Assembly (NCBI RefSeq): GCF_900142275.1
Contig: NZ_FRAI01000012.1
Span: forward strand, 1-57,895
DNA: 57,895 nucleotides
From: Anaerobranca californiensis DSM 14826
Lineage (GTDB): Bacteria; Bacillota; Proteinivoracia; Proteinivoracales; Proteinivoracaceae
Direction of reading: 5' to 3'
The position numbers were made by a program, and so were the translations under genes. Positions 34,187-43,622 of the stretch are shown in pieces. The notes under the pieces were generated by a model. The model made no database searches. It was not told the origin of the DNA and saw only the letters and a list, made by a program, of their open reading frames with translations. Every line of letters begins with the position of its first letter. Position 1 is the stretch's first letter.

Positions 34187-34301
34187 CTTTTCACCTTCTA
34201 TTCTATAGAATTATGTTTATAAATACATTATACTATAAATGATAGAAAATTGTCATACATTTGTTAAAATAAATAATTTTGTAGTATAGGCGGGATGGAA
34301 C

Positions 34302-35019
34302 TTGAAAATTGAGATCGTGAAATTATCAAAGGGGTTAAATCTTCAACCTTTATTTAAAGAGATGATTAAAGATTATCAAAGGGAATTTGGTAAAGGGGCA
34401 GGAAAATATATTGAAAATAAATTAGAGCTAGTACCTTTAGGAGAAATTTCTCCTTACCTTTTAAAAATCTCTGATGAAATAGTGGGATATTTAGAATATG
34501 AAAAGGTCACAGAAGAAAAAGTTTGTTTTTATGTCCTATATGTAATTAAAAAGTATAGGGAAGTGGAGGTTATTAAAAAATTTTTAAATCAAGCCCTGAC
34601 AAATTTACAATTAGAAGGGATAAACCAGTTTGTGGTCCACATTAATCCTTTATCTACCCTCCCTTTAGAAGCTAGTCTTTTAGGTTGTGGATTTAAAAAA
34701 TACCTCAGAAATGAAATGAGTATAAAGTTGAAAAGTTTTACTCCTTCCTCGCCCTTAGAAGTATATCCATTTCATCCTAAATATTTAGATGAATTGAAAT
34801 CTTTAATGTTGTTAGCTTTTAATGGATTTTGGTATCCACCCCGAATTTCAAGGGAAAGGCTATGGTAAAAATCTTTTACGTTACTTGATAAATAATCTGC
34901 TTCAAGAAGGTTTTAAATATTTAAATTTAGCAGTAACTAAAGAAAATGTAAAGGCTTATAATTTGTATAAAAATTTCCCGTTTAGTGTAGTAGGAGAATT
35001 TACTGTATATATGTTATAA
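34302..35019 (+). pseudogene. Tandem GNAT acetyltransferase-like protein, internally deleted
   Basis: The first frame (34302-34868) holds a degenerate N-terminal acetyltransferase-like domain and the beginning of a second one (YPFHPKYLDELKSLML). At about 34820 the frame shifts and the second frame continues DFGIHPEFQGKGYGKNLL, motif A of GNAT enzymes with the acetyl-CoA loop, ending VGEFTVYML. The strands expected between these two parts, about 40-50 residues, are missing. This points to a deletion rather than a single-base slip. Confidence 0.7.
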
Positions 35020-35052
35020 TTAAGTTAAGCCTATTCTAAGGAGTTGTTAAAT

Positions 35053-36549
35053 ATGGATAAAAAAAGAGAAGTATACGATATTATAACAAGTAAAACATTA
35101 ACATATCGGCAGAAAAAACACCTGTTAGCAATTCAAGGTGAGAATATTTTAGATTATCCGAACTTAAGCAGAGAAACCCGGGAATATTATCAGAAAAAAA
35201 TTCTCTGTGACCTTTACGAAGGAAATGCCCCTTACCGTCCTAGATACATTTTACCAGATTATAATTTGCTATTTAGTAAAGGCTCTACTTTTTTAAACCT
35301 TAAACCGCCAGCAGATTTATTTGAAGCTATCCAAACTTTAATTATAATGTATACCAACGTGCCATCTATTACTGGTCAACCTGTATATTTAGGTAATGTA
35401 GATCAATTATTAGAACCTTTTACTAAAGGACTAGCTGAAGATTATGTTTATAAAATGATTAAATGGTTTCTAATCAGTATAGATAGAATCATCGCCGATG
35501 GCTTTGCCCATATGAATATTGGCCCTGAGGATACATTGGTAGGAAGAATGATTTTAAAGGCAGAAAGGGAATTAAAGCAAAGTGTTCCTAACCTATCCTT
35601 TAAATACAGTAAAGAAATTACTTCTGACGATTTTTTATTAGAAGCAGTCAATACCGCTTTAACTACAGGGAAACCCCATTTCCACAACCATCAATTGATT
35701 AAAGAACAAGTTGGAGATTATGGAATAGTCAGTTGTTATAATAATTTAAAGATTGGTGGAGGAAGTCATACCTTAATTCGGATTAACTTGTTAAAGTTAG
35801 CTAGACAAGCCCAGGATTTAGAGGATTTCCTTAAAAATAAATTAAAAGAAATAGCTAAATCTGCAGTGGAAATGGTAAATGCCAGGGCTAGATTTTTAGT
35901 AGAAGAAGTAAAATACTTCCAAACTGATTTTTTAGCAGAAGAGGGATTTATAAATTTAGATAACTTTACTTCTATGGTAGGAGTATTTGCTTTGGCAGAG
36001 GCTGTTAATTACTTTTCAGAGGGAAAGTACGGCCTAGATCAAAGGGCCAATCAATTAGGCCTTCAAATAATAGATCTTTTAGATAAGTACCTTAAGGAAC
36101 ATCAGGGACTTTATTGTGGTGGTAGTGATAATAAAGTTGTTCTACACGCCCAATCAGGAATTTCTGAAGATGTGGAAGAAACGGCGGGAACGAGGATCCC
36201 TATAGGTGATGAACCACCCCTTTTCCAACATATAAATACAGTAATTCCTTTCCATAAATACTTCCCTTCTGGAACCAGTGATATCTTTATCTTTGATAAA
36301 ACTATTCGGCAAAATCCTCAAGCTATGGTAGATATAATTAAAGGGAGTATGGATAAAGGGTTAAGGACCTTTACTGTAAATGTAGGAGACAGTGAACTAA
36401 TAAGGGTAACAGGTTATTTAATTAAAAGGACCGATTTAGAAAATTATCGTAAGGGTTTGAAAAATAAAGATTCCTCTGCAAATTTAGGGGCAGAAGCAAT
36501 AGAAAATCAGAGGATATTAAATAGGAAAGTGAATAAATATGGAATATAA
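35053..36549 (+). CDS. yjjI: YjjI family glycyl radical enzyme
   Basis: Glycyl radical enzyme of unknown substrate, about 498 residues. The radical site near the C-terminus is RVTGYLIKR; upstream parts (LEPFTKGLAEDY, HFHNHQLIK, VSCYNNLKIGGGSHTL with a cysteine) fit the YjjI group, which is shorter than pyruvate formate-lyase. ATG 35053 lies nine bases after AAGGAG, while TTG 35044 touches it. The next gene, overlapping by 11 bases, is the activase. Function in anaerobic metabolism is expected; the reaction is unknown. Confidence 0.9.
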   Translation: MDKKREVYDIITSKTLTYRQKKHLLAIQGENILDYPNLSRETREYYQKKILCDLYEGNAPYRPRYILPDYNLLFSKGSTFLNLKPPADLFEAIQTLIIMYTNVPSITGQPVYLGNVDQLLEPFTKGLAEDYVYKMIKWFLISIDRIIADGFAHMNIGPEDTLVGRMILKAERELKQSVPNLSFKYSKEITSDDFLLEAVNTALTTGKPHFHNHQLIKEQVGDYGIVSCYNNLKIGGGSHTLIRINLLKLARQAQDLEDFLKNKLKEIAKSAVEMVNARARFLVEEVKYFQTDFLAEEGFINLDNFTSMVGVFALAEAVNYFSEGKYGLDQRANQLGLQIIDLLDKYLKEHQGLYCGGSDNKVVLHAQSGISEDVEETAGTRIPIGDEPPLFQHINTVIPFHKYFPSGTSDIFIFDKTIRQNPQAMVDIIKGSMDKGLRTFTVNVGDSELIRVTGYLIKRTDLENYRKGLKNKDSSANLGAEAIENQRILNRKVNKYGI

Positions 36550-37384
36550 AGGGCTAATAACTAAAATCATTCCCTTTTCCTTTGTAGATGGCCCGGGAAA
36601 TAGAATGGCAATTTTTCTTCAAGGTTGTAACTTTAATTGTGAATACTGCCATAATCCTGAAACTATCAATTATTGTAATAACTGTGGTAGTTGTGTTAAG
36701 GTTTGCCCTACTGGGGCATTGAGTATGACAAATTCTAAAGTTGATTATTGTAAGGAAAAATGTGGGGACTGTGATAGGTGTATCAGTTATTGTCCCCATT
36801 TTTCTACACCAAAGGTTAGGGAAATGACTGTATCAGAAGTAATGGAAGTAGTTAAGGAGGTAGAACCATTTATCCAAGGGATAACTATTTCTGGGGGTGA
36901 ATGTACTCTACAATGGCGGTTTATTCAGCAGTTATTTATGAGAATTAAGGAAGAAACAAAATTAACAACTTTTATTGATAGCAATGGTGATATACCTGAG
37001 GAAGCTCTTTTAGGGTTACTCCCAGTCACCGATGGGTTTATGTTAGATTTAAAGGGAGCAAGTTCCGCTGTCCACCGCCAAATTACTGGTAAAGATAATC
37101 AAAGGGTGTTAGAAAACATTAAAACTATTTTAGATTTAGGGAAACTTTACCATCTTAGATATGTAGTGGTACCAACAATAAATGATGGAGAAGAAATTGA
37201 AATTTTGGCCCAGAAGCTAAAGGAAATAGCTAGTGATTTGCCTTTAGTTTTAATACCTTTTAGAAAATATGGCGTTAAAGGGAAATTTAAAGATTTACCT
37301 GAAGCTACCAGTAAATTACTTGAAAATATTAAAAAAATCCTTTTAAATAGAGGTTTAACAAATATCGAAATTAGGAGTGGGTAG
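36539..37384 (+). CDS. yjjW: YjjW family glycyl radical enzyme activase
   Basis: Radical SAM activating enzyme, 281 residues, which installs the glycyl radical on the YjjI protein. The 4Fe-4S motif is CNFNCEYC (CxxxCxxC), followed by a ferredoxin insert with eight cysteines (CNNCGSCVKVC, CGDCDRCISYC) and the activase motif SGGECTLQW. It overlaps yjjI by 11 bases, so expression is coupled. The pairing is the known YjjI/YjjW arrangement. Confidence 0.92.
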   Translation: MEYKGLITKIIPFSFVDGPGNRMAIFLQGCNFNCEYCHNPETINYCNNCGSCVKVCPTGALSMTNSKVDYCKEKCGDCDRCISYCPHFSTPKVREMTVSEVMEVVKEVEPFIQGITISGGECTLQWRFIQQLFMRIKEETKLTTFIDSNGDIPEEALLGLLPVTDGFMLDLKGASSAVHRQITGKDNQRVLENIKTILDLGKLYHLRYVVVPTINDGEEIEILAQKLKEIASDLPLVLIPFRKYGVKGKFKDLPEATSKLLENIKKILLNRGLTNIEIRSG

Positions 37385-37389
37385 GAAAA

Positions 37390-37962
37390 ATGGAATTTTT
37401 ACAGCAGCAAATTGAAAAATATGGTAAAATCGTTTCTAAAGATATTGTAAAAGTAGATTCTTTTTTAAACCATCAACTTAAGCCAGAAATCATCGAGAAA
37501 ATAGCTGATGGGTTTATTGAAGAGTTTTCTAAGTATAACCCTACCAAAATTTTGACAATTGAAGCATCGGGAATAGCTATAGCAATGGTAATGGGGATTA
37601 AAACAGGTCTTCCTGTGGTCTTTGCTAAAAAGAAAAAGCCCATTACCTTATCAGAAGAATGTTATACCAGCAATATTTACTCTTATACAAAAAAAGAAAC
37701 TAACTCTATAGTAGTTTCCAAGGAATTTATTCAAAAAGGTGATAGAGTTATTATAGTAGATGATTTTTTAGCTATGGGTTCAGCAGTTTTAGGATTAATT
37801 GATATTGTTGAGCAGGGAGAAGGTGAAGTTGTAGGAATTGGAATAGCAGTTGAGAAAGGTTTTCAGCAAGGTGGAAAACTTCTCAGGGAAAAGGGTTATA
37901 ATTTAAAATCTTTAGCCATCATTGAGAAGATCGAAGGAGATAAAATATTTTTTAGAAATTAG
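37390..37962 (+). CDS. xpt: Xanthine phosphoribosyltransferase
   Basis: Salvage enzyme that makes XMP from xanthine and PRPP, 190 residues. The PRPP motif is VIIVDDFLAMGSA near residue 121; the N-terminal DSFLNHQ and ASGIAIAM segments are those of Xpt. It begins 5 bases after the activase stop with a TAGGAAA ribosome site, so it probably belongs to the same transcript although it has no obvious link to the radical enzyme. No purine riboswitch is seen upstream. Confidence 0.94.
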   Translation: MEFLQQQIEKYGKIVSKDIVKVDSFLNHQLKPEIIEKIADGFIEEFSKYNPTKILTIEASGIAIAMVMGIKTGLPVVFAKKKKPITLSEECYTSNIYSYTKKETNSIVVSKEFIQKGDRVIIVDDFLAMGSAVLGLIDIVEQGEGEVVGIGIAVEKGFQQGGKLLREKGYNLKSLAIIEKIEGDKIFFRN

Positions 37963-38045
37963 AAAAAAGTGAAACCTTTTACCAGTTTCTCCGTCTATAT
38001 AATCGAAAAAGGGGAAGGTAAAGGGTATTACGGATATATATTTTA

Positions 38046-38073
38046 AAAACAGCCTAAAGGGCTGTATTTTTTT
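38046..38073 (+). terminator. Terminator of the yjjI-yjjW-xpt unit
   Basis: ACAGCC, short loop, GGCTGT, then A and seven T. Confidence 0.85.
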
Positions 38074-38088
38074 ATAGTTTAAAATAGC

Positions 38089-38113
38089 TGAGCACCCTAA
38101 AATTGGGTGCTCA
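38089..38113 (-). terminator. Hairpin at the end of the aldo/keto reductase gene
   Basis: TGAGCACCC and GGGTGCTCA are perfect 9-base arms around TAAAATT. The hairpin includes the minus-strand stop codon. The downstream minus-strand T-run is weak. Confidence 0.6.
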
Positions 38114-39115
38114 CTTTTGAAAATCATTATGGGATTTTTGTAACATTTGTCTGATAGGCAGTTCATAAGGACATTTTCTTTCACAAACACCACAATTAGT
38201 ACACTTATTGGCGGGGATAGGTAGTGATTGATACCTTGATGTAGCCCAGTCCTTTAATCCATATCTAGATAAATATCCATGGAGGATAAAGACAGTAGAT
38301 ATTTTAATTCCTTGTGGACAAGGCTGACAATAATCACATCGACGGCAAAAATTGTTTTTTAACTGGTGGATATCTTGCAAAATTCCCATCTTTTCTTCTT
38401 CAGTTATCTTTAAGTCTAGACTAGCTCGGAAATTTTCCTCTACCTGTTCTACCCTTTCCATCCCTGGAATAACCACATCGACAAAATCTTTGCTTAAAAT
38501 ATACTTGATACAACCAGAGGGACTGGTTAAAGCACCTCCAGCAAAGGGTTTCATTATAATTGTACCTACACCTTTAAGGGAAGCGTATTTAAGGAGTTCT
38601 TCACTTTGGGTTTCTAAGGGATTATAAGGGGCTTGGACAGTATCAAAAGGGAAAATATCTAAAGCTTCTTTTAGAACCTGGGGTTTGTGACCTGTAATTC
38701 CAATATACTTAATATATCCCTTTTCTTTATATTTTAAAAGGGTTTCCATTGCACCATTTTTCCCTAATACTAACTGAAGTTCATCAATACTGGATATTAG
38801 ATGAAGTTGATATAAATCAATAAAGTCTCGGCGAAAATGTTTCAGACAATTTGTAACTGCTTTTTCCATTTCCTTTGAGTCTCTGGCGGGAGATTTACTA
38901 GCTAAAACCCAGTAATTCTTATCTTCATTGATGGCAAAACCTATTTTTTCTTCACTATCACTATACCCTTGAGCGGTATCAATAAAATTTATACCTAATT
39001 CTTTGGCTTTAAGGATAACAGTTTTAGCTTTTTCAAAACTTATTCTCTGAATAGGTATTCCACCAAACCCTAAAGGATAAATAGATAAATCTGTTTTGCC
39101 AAGTTTAGTTAGCAC
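38111..39115 (-). CDS. Aldo/keto reductase with C-terminal ferredoxin domain
   Basis: A 334-residue fusion. The N-terminal aldo/keto reductase barrel has FIDTAQGYSDSEE, with the catalytic Asp and Tyr, and LASKSP with the Lys. The C-terminus carries cysteines in CRRCDYCQPCPQ and CTNCGVCERKCPYE, the latter a 4Fe-4S ligand set. Such fusions are common in anaerobes and probably link NAD(P)H to an iron-sulfur acceptor. Substrate unknown. ATG 39115; the YlbF gene lies 20 bases upstream on the same strand. Confidence 0.9.
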   Translation of the reverse strand: MLTKLGKTDLSIYPLGFGGIPIQRISFEKAKTVILKAKELGINFIDTAQGYSDSEEKIGFAINEDKNYWVLASKSPARDSKEMEKAVTNCLKHFRRDFIDLYQLHLISSIDELQLVLGKNGAMETLLKYKEKGYIKYIGITGHKPQVLKEALDIFPFDTVQAPYNPLETQSEELLKYASLKGVGTIIMKPFAGGALTSPSGCIKYILSKDFVDVVIPGMERVEQVEENFRASLDLKITEEEKMGILQDIHQLKNNFCRRCDYCQPCPQGIKISTVFILHGYLSRYGLKDWATSRYQSLPIPANKCTNCGVCERKCPYELPIRQMLQKSHNDFQK

Positions 39116-39135
39116 TTAAATCACCGCCTAAAGAA

Positions 39136-39459
39136 CTATTTACTCAACTCTTCAGCTATAGTTTCATTAACATCAGTCATTAACTTCTCAAAATTTTGTT
39201 GAGCTTCCATTACAGCTTTGATAGTTAGATTTAAACCAACTTGACTTTCAAGTAACTGGATTTTTTTAATGTCTTCAGCATCAGGTTGCTGCCCTTGGTA
39301 TTGTTTTTCTAAGATATTGTACTGTAAAACTTGAAACTCTTTTATTAGATCTTGGGCTTGGGGATCTAATTTCAGCCTTGCTTCCGATGATTTAACAGCC
39401 TTAAATTCATCAGATTCCTTAATTAATTTTGCTAATTCAATTGCTTTTTCTTTAATCAA
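39136..39459 (-). CDS. YlbF family regulator
   Basis: A 107-residue helical protein of the YlbF/YmcA group, which in Bacillus affects RNA processing, competence and sporulation. It is mostly alpha helix with heptad-like patterning (KEKAIELAKLIKESDEF, LIKEFQVLQYNILEKQYQG, LNLTIKAVMEAQQNFEKL). TTG 39459 is preferred because GGAGGTG is six bases upstream; the in-frame ATG further up overlaps that site. It precedes the aldo/keto reductase gene and may be co-transcribed with it. Confidence 0.85.
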   Translation of the reverse strand: MIKEKAIELAKLIKESDEFKAVKSSEARLKLDPQAQDLIKEFQVLQYNILEKQYQGQQPDAEDIKKIQLLESQVGLNLTIKAVMEAQQNFEKLMTDVNETIAEELSK

Positions 39460-39591
39460 AATAAACACCTCCATTTGTGATAGTTACTCTTTCGACATTT
39501 GAGGATAAAAACCCTTTATTTTTTTCCTTTTTTTCAAGTTGTAATCATTTGGAAAATTAACTATAATTATGTTAGTATAGTTGGTCTTTAG

Positions 39592-39605
39592 ATCTAATAT
39601 TAGAT
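39592..39605. promoter_or_regulatory. Palindrome upstream of the MATE gene
   Basis: ATCTAATATTAGAT is a perfect 14-base palindrome 25 bases before the MATE start codon. It is a candidate operator, but its base content is simple enough for chance. Confidence 0.35.
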
Positions 39606-39630
39606 ATTTTGCCGAGAAAGGAATAAAAAA

Positions 39631-40998
39631 ATGCAGAAAAAAATTGACTTAACCAAAGGAAATATTGTAAAAAACCTCTATAGGTTATCTTTGCCGATAA
39701 TGGCTGGAATGTTTTTGCAAACCATGTTCAATATTGTTGACACTTTATTTGTCACTAGATTAGGAGGTACAGCATTAGCCGCTGTCAGCCTTCATCTTCC
39801 TATATTTTTTTTACTGTTAGCTTTAGCTAATTCTGTGGCAATAGGAACTAGTTCACTAATTGCCCGTTCTTTAGGTGCTGATGACTATTGTACGGCAAAG
39901 GCCACTGCCGGACAGAGTATGACCTTAGCAATTCTCATAGCCTTGATAACCACTGTAGTAGGCCTCATAGCAGCTCCACACATATTTGCTTTAACAGGGG
40001 CTGAAGGTAAATTACTCTCTTATGCCATCTCTTATAACAGTATCATCTTCATAGGCAACATCTTTTTCTTTACTTATGCTGCCCTTGATGGGATTTTGCG
40101 GGGTGAAGGGGATATGAGAACATCAATGATTATCCTCGTCATTGCTACCCTATGTAATATAATCTTAGATCCAATTTTAATTTTTGGTTTTGGGCCTATT
40201 CCCAAAATGGGAGTACAGGGAGCAGCTTTAGCAACGGTATTTTCTAGAGCTTTAGGACTTTATTTTATTATTAGACATTTTATTAAAGGTAAATCTAGTA
40301 TTAAATTTAAATTTAGTTTAGTCTGGAACTTTAAGATAATAAAGGGAATTTTTGTTGTAGGAATACCGACATCAATTTCCCAGGTAATGCTTTCTTTATC
40401 TTTGTTTGTATATAATCAAGTAGCGATGTTGTATAGTGAAAGTGCAGTAGCAGCATTAGGTTTAGGTTTCCGGATAGATTCTCTGGCTTTTTTACCAGGT
40501 TTAGGTATTTCTGTAGCCACTGTAACACTAATAGGGCAAAACTTTGGAGCGGGGAAAATAGATAGAGTTAAGAAGGGCTACTTAGCTGCTTTAATCAATG
40601 CCTTTATAATCATGGGAACCTTTGGATTGATTTTTTTAACTTTCCCACATATTGTATTGAAAATCTTTAATCCAGATCAAGAAGTATTATTTTATACCCT
40701 TCAGTATTTACGGACAATTCCTCTATTTTATGGGTTCTTAGGAATTGGTTTTATCTCTGTATCAGCTTTTCAAGGGATTGGTGAAGGGTTACCAGGACTT
40801 GTAACCAACTTCATCAGATTAGGAGTTGTAGGAATTCCCATGGCATACATACTCAGCATGTATTTTTCTTTAGAAGCCCAAGGGATATGGTGGGCTATAG
40901 CTTTAAGTGATATTACTTTTGGCTGTGTGGGGTGTATTTGGTTTTTATATAGACTAAAATACCTCACGGGAGATAGGGGTGTTTTATGGGAAAAATAA
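39631..40998 (+). CDS. MATE family efflux transporter
   Basis: Integral membrane antiporter of 455 residues with about 12 helices in two similar halves, exporting organic cations or drugs with Na+ or H+. The start LPIMAGMFLQTMFNIVDTLF is the MATE signature, and GFGPIPKMGVQGAALATV is the conserved loop between halves. AGAAAGGA precedes ATG 39631. It overlaps the phosphoesterase gene by 13 bases. The substrate cannot be read from sequence. Confidence 0.93.
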   Translation: MQKKIDLTKGNIVKNLYRLSLPIMAGMFLQTMFNIVDTLFVTRLGGTALAAVSLHLPIFFLLLALANSVAIGTSSLIARSLGADDYCTAKATAGQSMTLAILIALITTVVGLIAAPHIFALTGAEGKLLSYAISYNSIIFIGNIFFFTYAALDGILRGEGDMRTSMIILVIATLCNIILDPILIFGFGPIPKMGVQGAALATVFSRALGLYFIIRHFIKGKSSIKFKFSLVWNFKIIKGIFVVGIPTSISQVMLSLSLFVYNQVAMLYSESAVAALGLGFRIDSLAFLPGLGISVATVTLIGQNFGAGKIDRVKKGYLAALINAFIIMGTFGLIFLTFPHIVLKIFNPDQEVLFYTLQYLRTIPLFYGFLGIGFISVSAFQGIGEGLPGLVTNFIRLGVVGIPMAYILSMYFSLEAQGIWWAIALSDITFGCVGCIWFLYRLKYLTGDRGVLWEK

Positions 40999-42083
40999 TT
41001 GTTATCGGTGATATCCACGGACGTCTGGATTTATTACAAGAATCACTAAAATTAAAGGGGATTATCGATAAAAATAATCGCTGGATTGGGGAAAATATTC
41101 AGGTTGTCCAAATGGGAGATCTCATTGATCGGGGACCTGATTCATTAAAAGTAATTAAGTTTGTCCATAACCTTAAAAAACAGGCTAGGAAGAAAAATTC
41201 CCAATTCCATGTGTTGTTAGGTAACCATGAAATAATGGCATTATTTGCAGGTTTAGGTTGTGATGAAGCTAAAATGCACTGGTATTACAACGGAGGAGAT
41301 AGTGTCTATTCAGAATGGTTAAAAACAACGGGAAGGGAAGATTATGACAATTCTTGGCCTTGTTTGCCTGAGTTTTACGAAGATTTTTCCCCAACTGGGT
41401 TTTACGGAAAAATGTTATTAAATTATCGTGGATTGGTAGAAATAGATAACATTTTGTTTAGTCATGGAGGAGTTGTTAAAGAAATACCTTTTAATAATTT
41501 AGATGAAAAGATTAAGGGAATTTTTTTGAAAAAAGATCTGTCCCAGTATGGAAAAGGCATTTTTAGTAAAAGGGGGATCTTTTGGCTTAGGGATTATGAT
41601 GAGCAAGAGGTAGAGAAAATAAATAAACTTAGAGGCCTCCGATATCAAGTGGTTGGACATACCCCTAAAAATGGGATATCCGTTGAATTAGGAGGAAAAT
41701 TGGTTTTTGTAGATGTGGGGATTAATCAAAATGACTTACCCTGTGCCATAACCTTAGAAGGTGAAACTATAGAAATTCATACCCCCTATATCCATAAAAC
41801 TATAAAGAGCACTGAAGATAGGTTTATTCCATTAGTAAGAAGGGATAGAATTAAAAAATATCCTTATAAAAATCCTAAATATAAAATTGGTGATTTAATA
41901 AAATTGTTTTCTGTTTCAGGCCATAAATATGAGGTATATTTTAAGATTACTGGAATAATTAAAGATTACAATATGAAGTGGTATGAAGGAGAATTCCTAT
42001 ACCAAAAGGAGAATGGAACAAAGGTGGAACTAGGTAGATGGCCAATCGGTCATATCGATAAACATGGTAGAATAGTAAATTAA
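40986..42083 (+). CDS. Metallophosphoesterase (calcineurin-like) with C-terminal extension
   Basis: A 365-residue phosphoesterase. All metal-binding blocks are visible: GDIHGR, GDLIDRGPDS, GNHE, FSHGG and VVGHTP. It resembles serine/threonine phosphatase or ApaH-type proteins. After about residue 260 an extra domain of roughly 100 residues follows (IGDLIKLFSVSGHKYEVYFK onward), apparently beta-rich and unassigned. It overlaps the MATE gene by 13 bases, so the two are co-expressed, though a functional link is not evident. Confidence 0.88.
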   Translation: MGKIIVIGDIHGRLDLLQESLKLKGIIDKNNRWIGENIQVVQMGDLIDRGPDSLKVIKFVHNLKKQARKKNSQFHVLLGNHEIMALFAGLGCDEAKMHWYYNGGDSVYSEWLKTTGREDYDNSWPCLPEFYEDFSPTGFYGKMLLNYRGLVEIDNILFSHGGVVKEIPFNNLDEKIKGIFLKKDLSQYGKGIFSKRGIFWLRDYDEQEVEKINKLRGLRYQVVGHTPKNGISVELGGKLVFVDVGINQNDLPCAITLEGETIEIHTPYIHKTIKSTEDRFIPLVRRDRIKKYPYKNPKYKIGDLIKLFSVSGHKYEVYFKITGIIKDYNMKWYEGEFLYQKENGTKVELGRWPIGHIDKHGRIVN

Positions 42084-42232
42084 AGATTTGCTCTTTTACT
42101 TTTACCTGATGTTCTTCTTCTGTAATAGTATCAATAGAAGTGATATGTATTGATTGTAGATTTAATTTGGCTAAGTGTTCTTGTCTTTGTGTGGAAAAAA
42201 TGAGGAATGCTTTTACATATATTAAGTAAAAA

Positions 42233-42262
42233 AAACAAGGACCTAAATTAGGTCCTTTCAGA
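42233..42262 (-). terminator. Terminator of the ddl-like gene
   Basis: AAGGACCT and AGGTCCTT pair around a short AT loop; on the minus strand a T-run of seven or more follows. It can also serve the plus-strand gene upstream. Confidence 0.85.
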
Positions 42263-43358
42263 CTGCTTGTTGAGAATCAGAAAGTTTTTGTTTGTATGGT
42301 GCTAAAACATGGAAAACTTCTTCCATTATTTTCAACAATTCAATATTAACAGGAATATTGTTTTTTTGTAAAGCGAAATATAGTATAGAACAAATTAAGT
42401 GATGATGTTCTAGTCCGAGATAATTCATCATAAAGGCTAAAGATGCACCTTGGGTAATAGCTGGAGTGCCATTGACATCAATTACATAAAGGTTTTTATT
42501 GGCATCTTCTCTAACTTCTAACCTAATGATATCTTCTGCCCCTACACTTTTATAAGTGTTTATTGCCAGTTCTTGTAAAGCGTAGAACCTAGAATCATTA
42601 AAATCAAGGATTTGGAAACTATCCCTTTGGGTATGCTCTGTTTTTTTAGAAGCAAAGCTGCGAACTTTATAAGTTAATGGAAAACCTACGATTGGTAATA
42701 CATAAGGTTCATTATTACCCATAACCCCAATAGTATATTCTCTACCACTTAAATAAGTTTCAACTAATATTAATATGTTTCCTAATTGAGTAATTAGATT
42801 AGTGATTTTTAAGTCTAGCTGTTCAAAATTATGAACGATGGAAGATTCGTCTATACCAATACTATTACCTCCACCTGTAGGTTTTACAAACAATGGAAAC
42901 TCCATACTCTTTTCAATGTCCCTTAGCTGAGCTAATATATCTCCATCTGGATCGACTACATAATAACTGGGAACTAAAATTTTAGATTCCTTTAACCTTT
43001 CATAAGTATAGTCTTTATTACGGCAATATTCCATACACTGTACATCTGAATGGGTAAAGGGGAGATTATGAGTTTTTAATACTTGTCTTATTAATTGTGA
43101 GCCTGTTCCATCATAGAGAGTTTCTGGAATATCCAAGTATCCTTCGGCAATAACAAAGGCTAAATCATAGTGATTTTTAGTAATTTCTTCCGTTAATTGT
43201 TTAGGGTTCATTAAATTTAAAGGAACTACATCATTACCGCTCTTAAGTAATGCATTGTGAATAGTTCCTACTGCATTAAAAGATGCACATTCACCGTAAA
43301 CACCGACCCTTTTACTGTCTTCCACAGCATTAAATAGAAATAAAATTTTCTTTTTCAC
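42258..43358 (-). CDS. D-alanine-D-alanine ligase-like ATP-grasp protein
   Basis: A 366-residue ATP-grasp enzyme resembling D-Ala-D-Ala ligase. Seen are FPLFVKPTGGGNSIGI (ATP-binding loop), VETYLSGREYTIGVMG, and a metal-binding end DVNGTPAITQGASLAF in place of the DxNxxPG of true Ddl. The N-terminal domain (RVGVYGECASFNAVGTIH) also differs from Ddl. It probably joins amino acids or an amino acid and another acid. It stands alone with its own terminator; the wall role is not certain. Confidence 0.8.
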   Translation of the reverse strand: MKKKILFLFNAVEDSKRVGVYGECASFNAVGTIHNALLKSGNDVVPLNLMNPKQLTEEITKNHYDLAFVIAEGYLDIPETLYDGTGSQLIRQVLKTHNLPFTHSDVQCMEYCRNKDYTYERLKESKILVPSYYVVDPDGDILAQLRDIEKSMEFPLFVKPTGGGNSIGIDESSIVHNFEQLDLKITNLITQLGNILILVETYLSGREYTIGVMGNNEPYVLPIVGFPLTYKVRSFASKKTEHTQRDSFQILDFNDSRFYALQELAINTYKSVGAEDIIRLEVREDANKNLYVIDVNGTPAITQGASLAFMMNYLGLEHHHLICSILYFALQKNNIPVNIELLKIMEEVFHVLAPYKQKLSDSQQAV

Positions 43359-43622
43359 AGGTTAAATCTCCCATCTAAATTTTTATTTTTATTTAATATG
43401 TAATAATTCTAATTTAAAAAGGAACTATCTGCAAGACCTTGACAAACTATTTTTTTAAGGAAAATCTAATAAATGTTTATTTATAAGAAATATTATCTAT
43501 GAATAAAAAGTTAAAAACTGATGCTATTTTTAGATACTTCATATAGGTATTGATAGTATTGATTATTTTTTCAGGGTACATTATAGTTATAGTAACCCGC
43601 AAGTTTAGAAAGGATGAAATAT

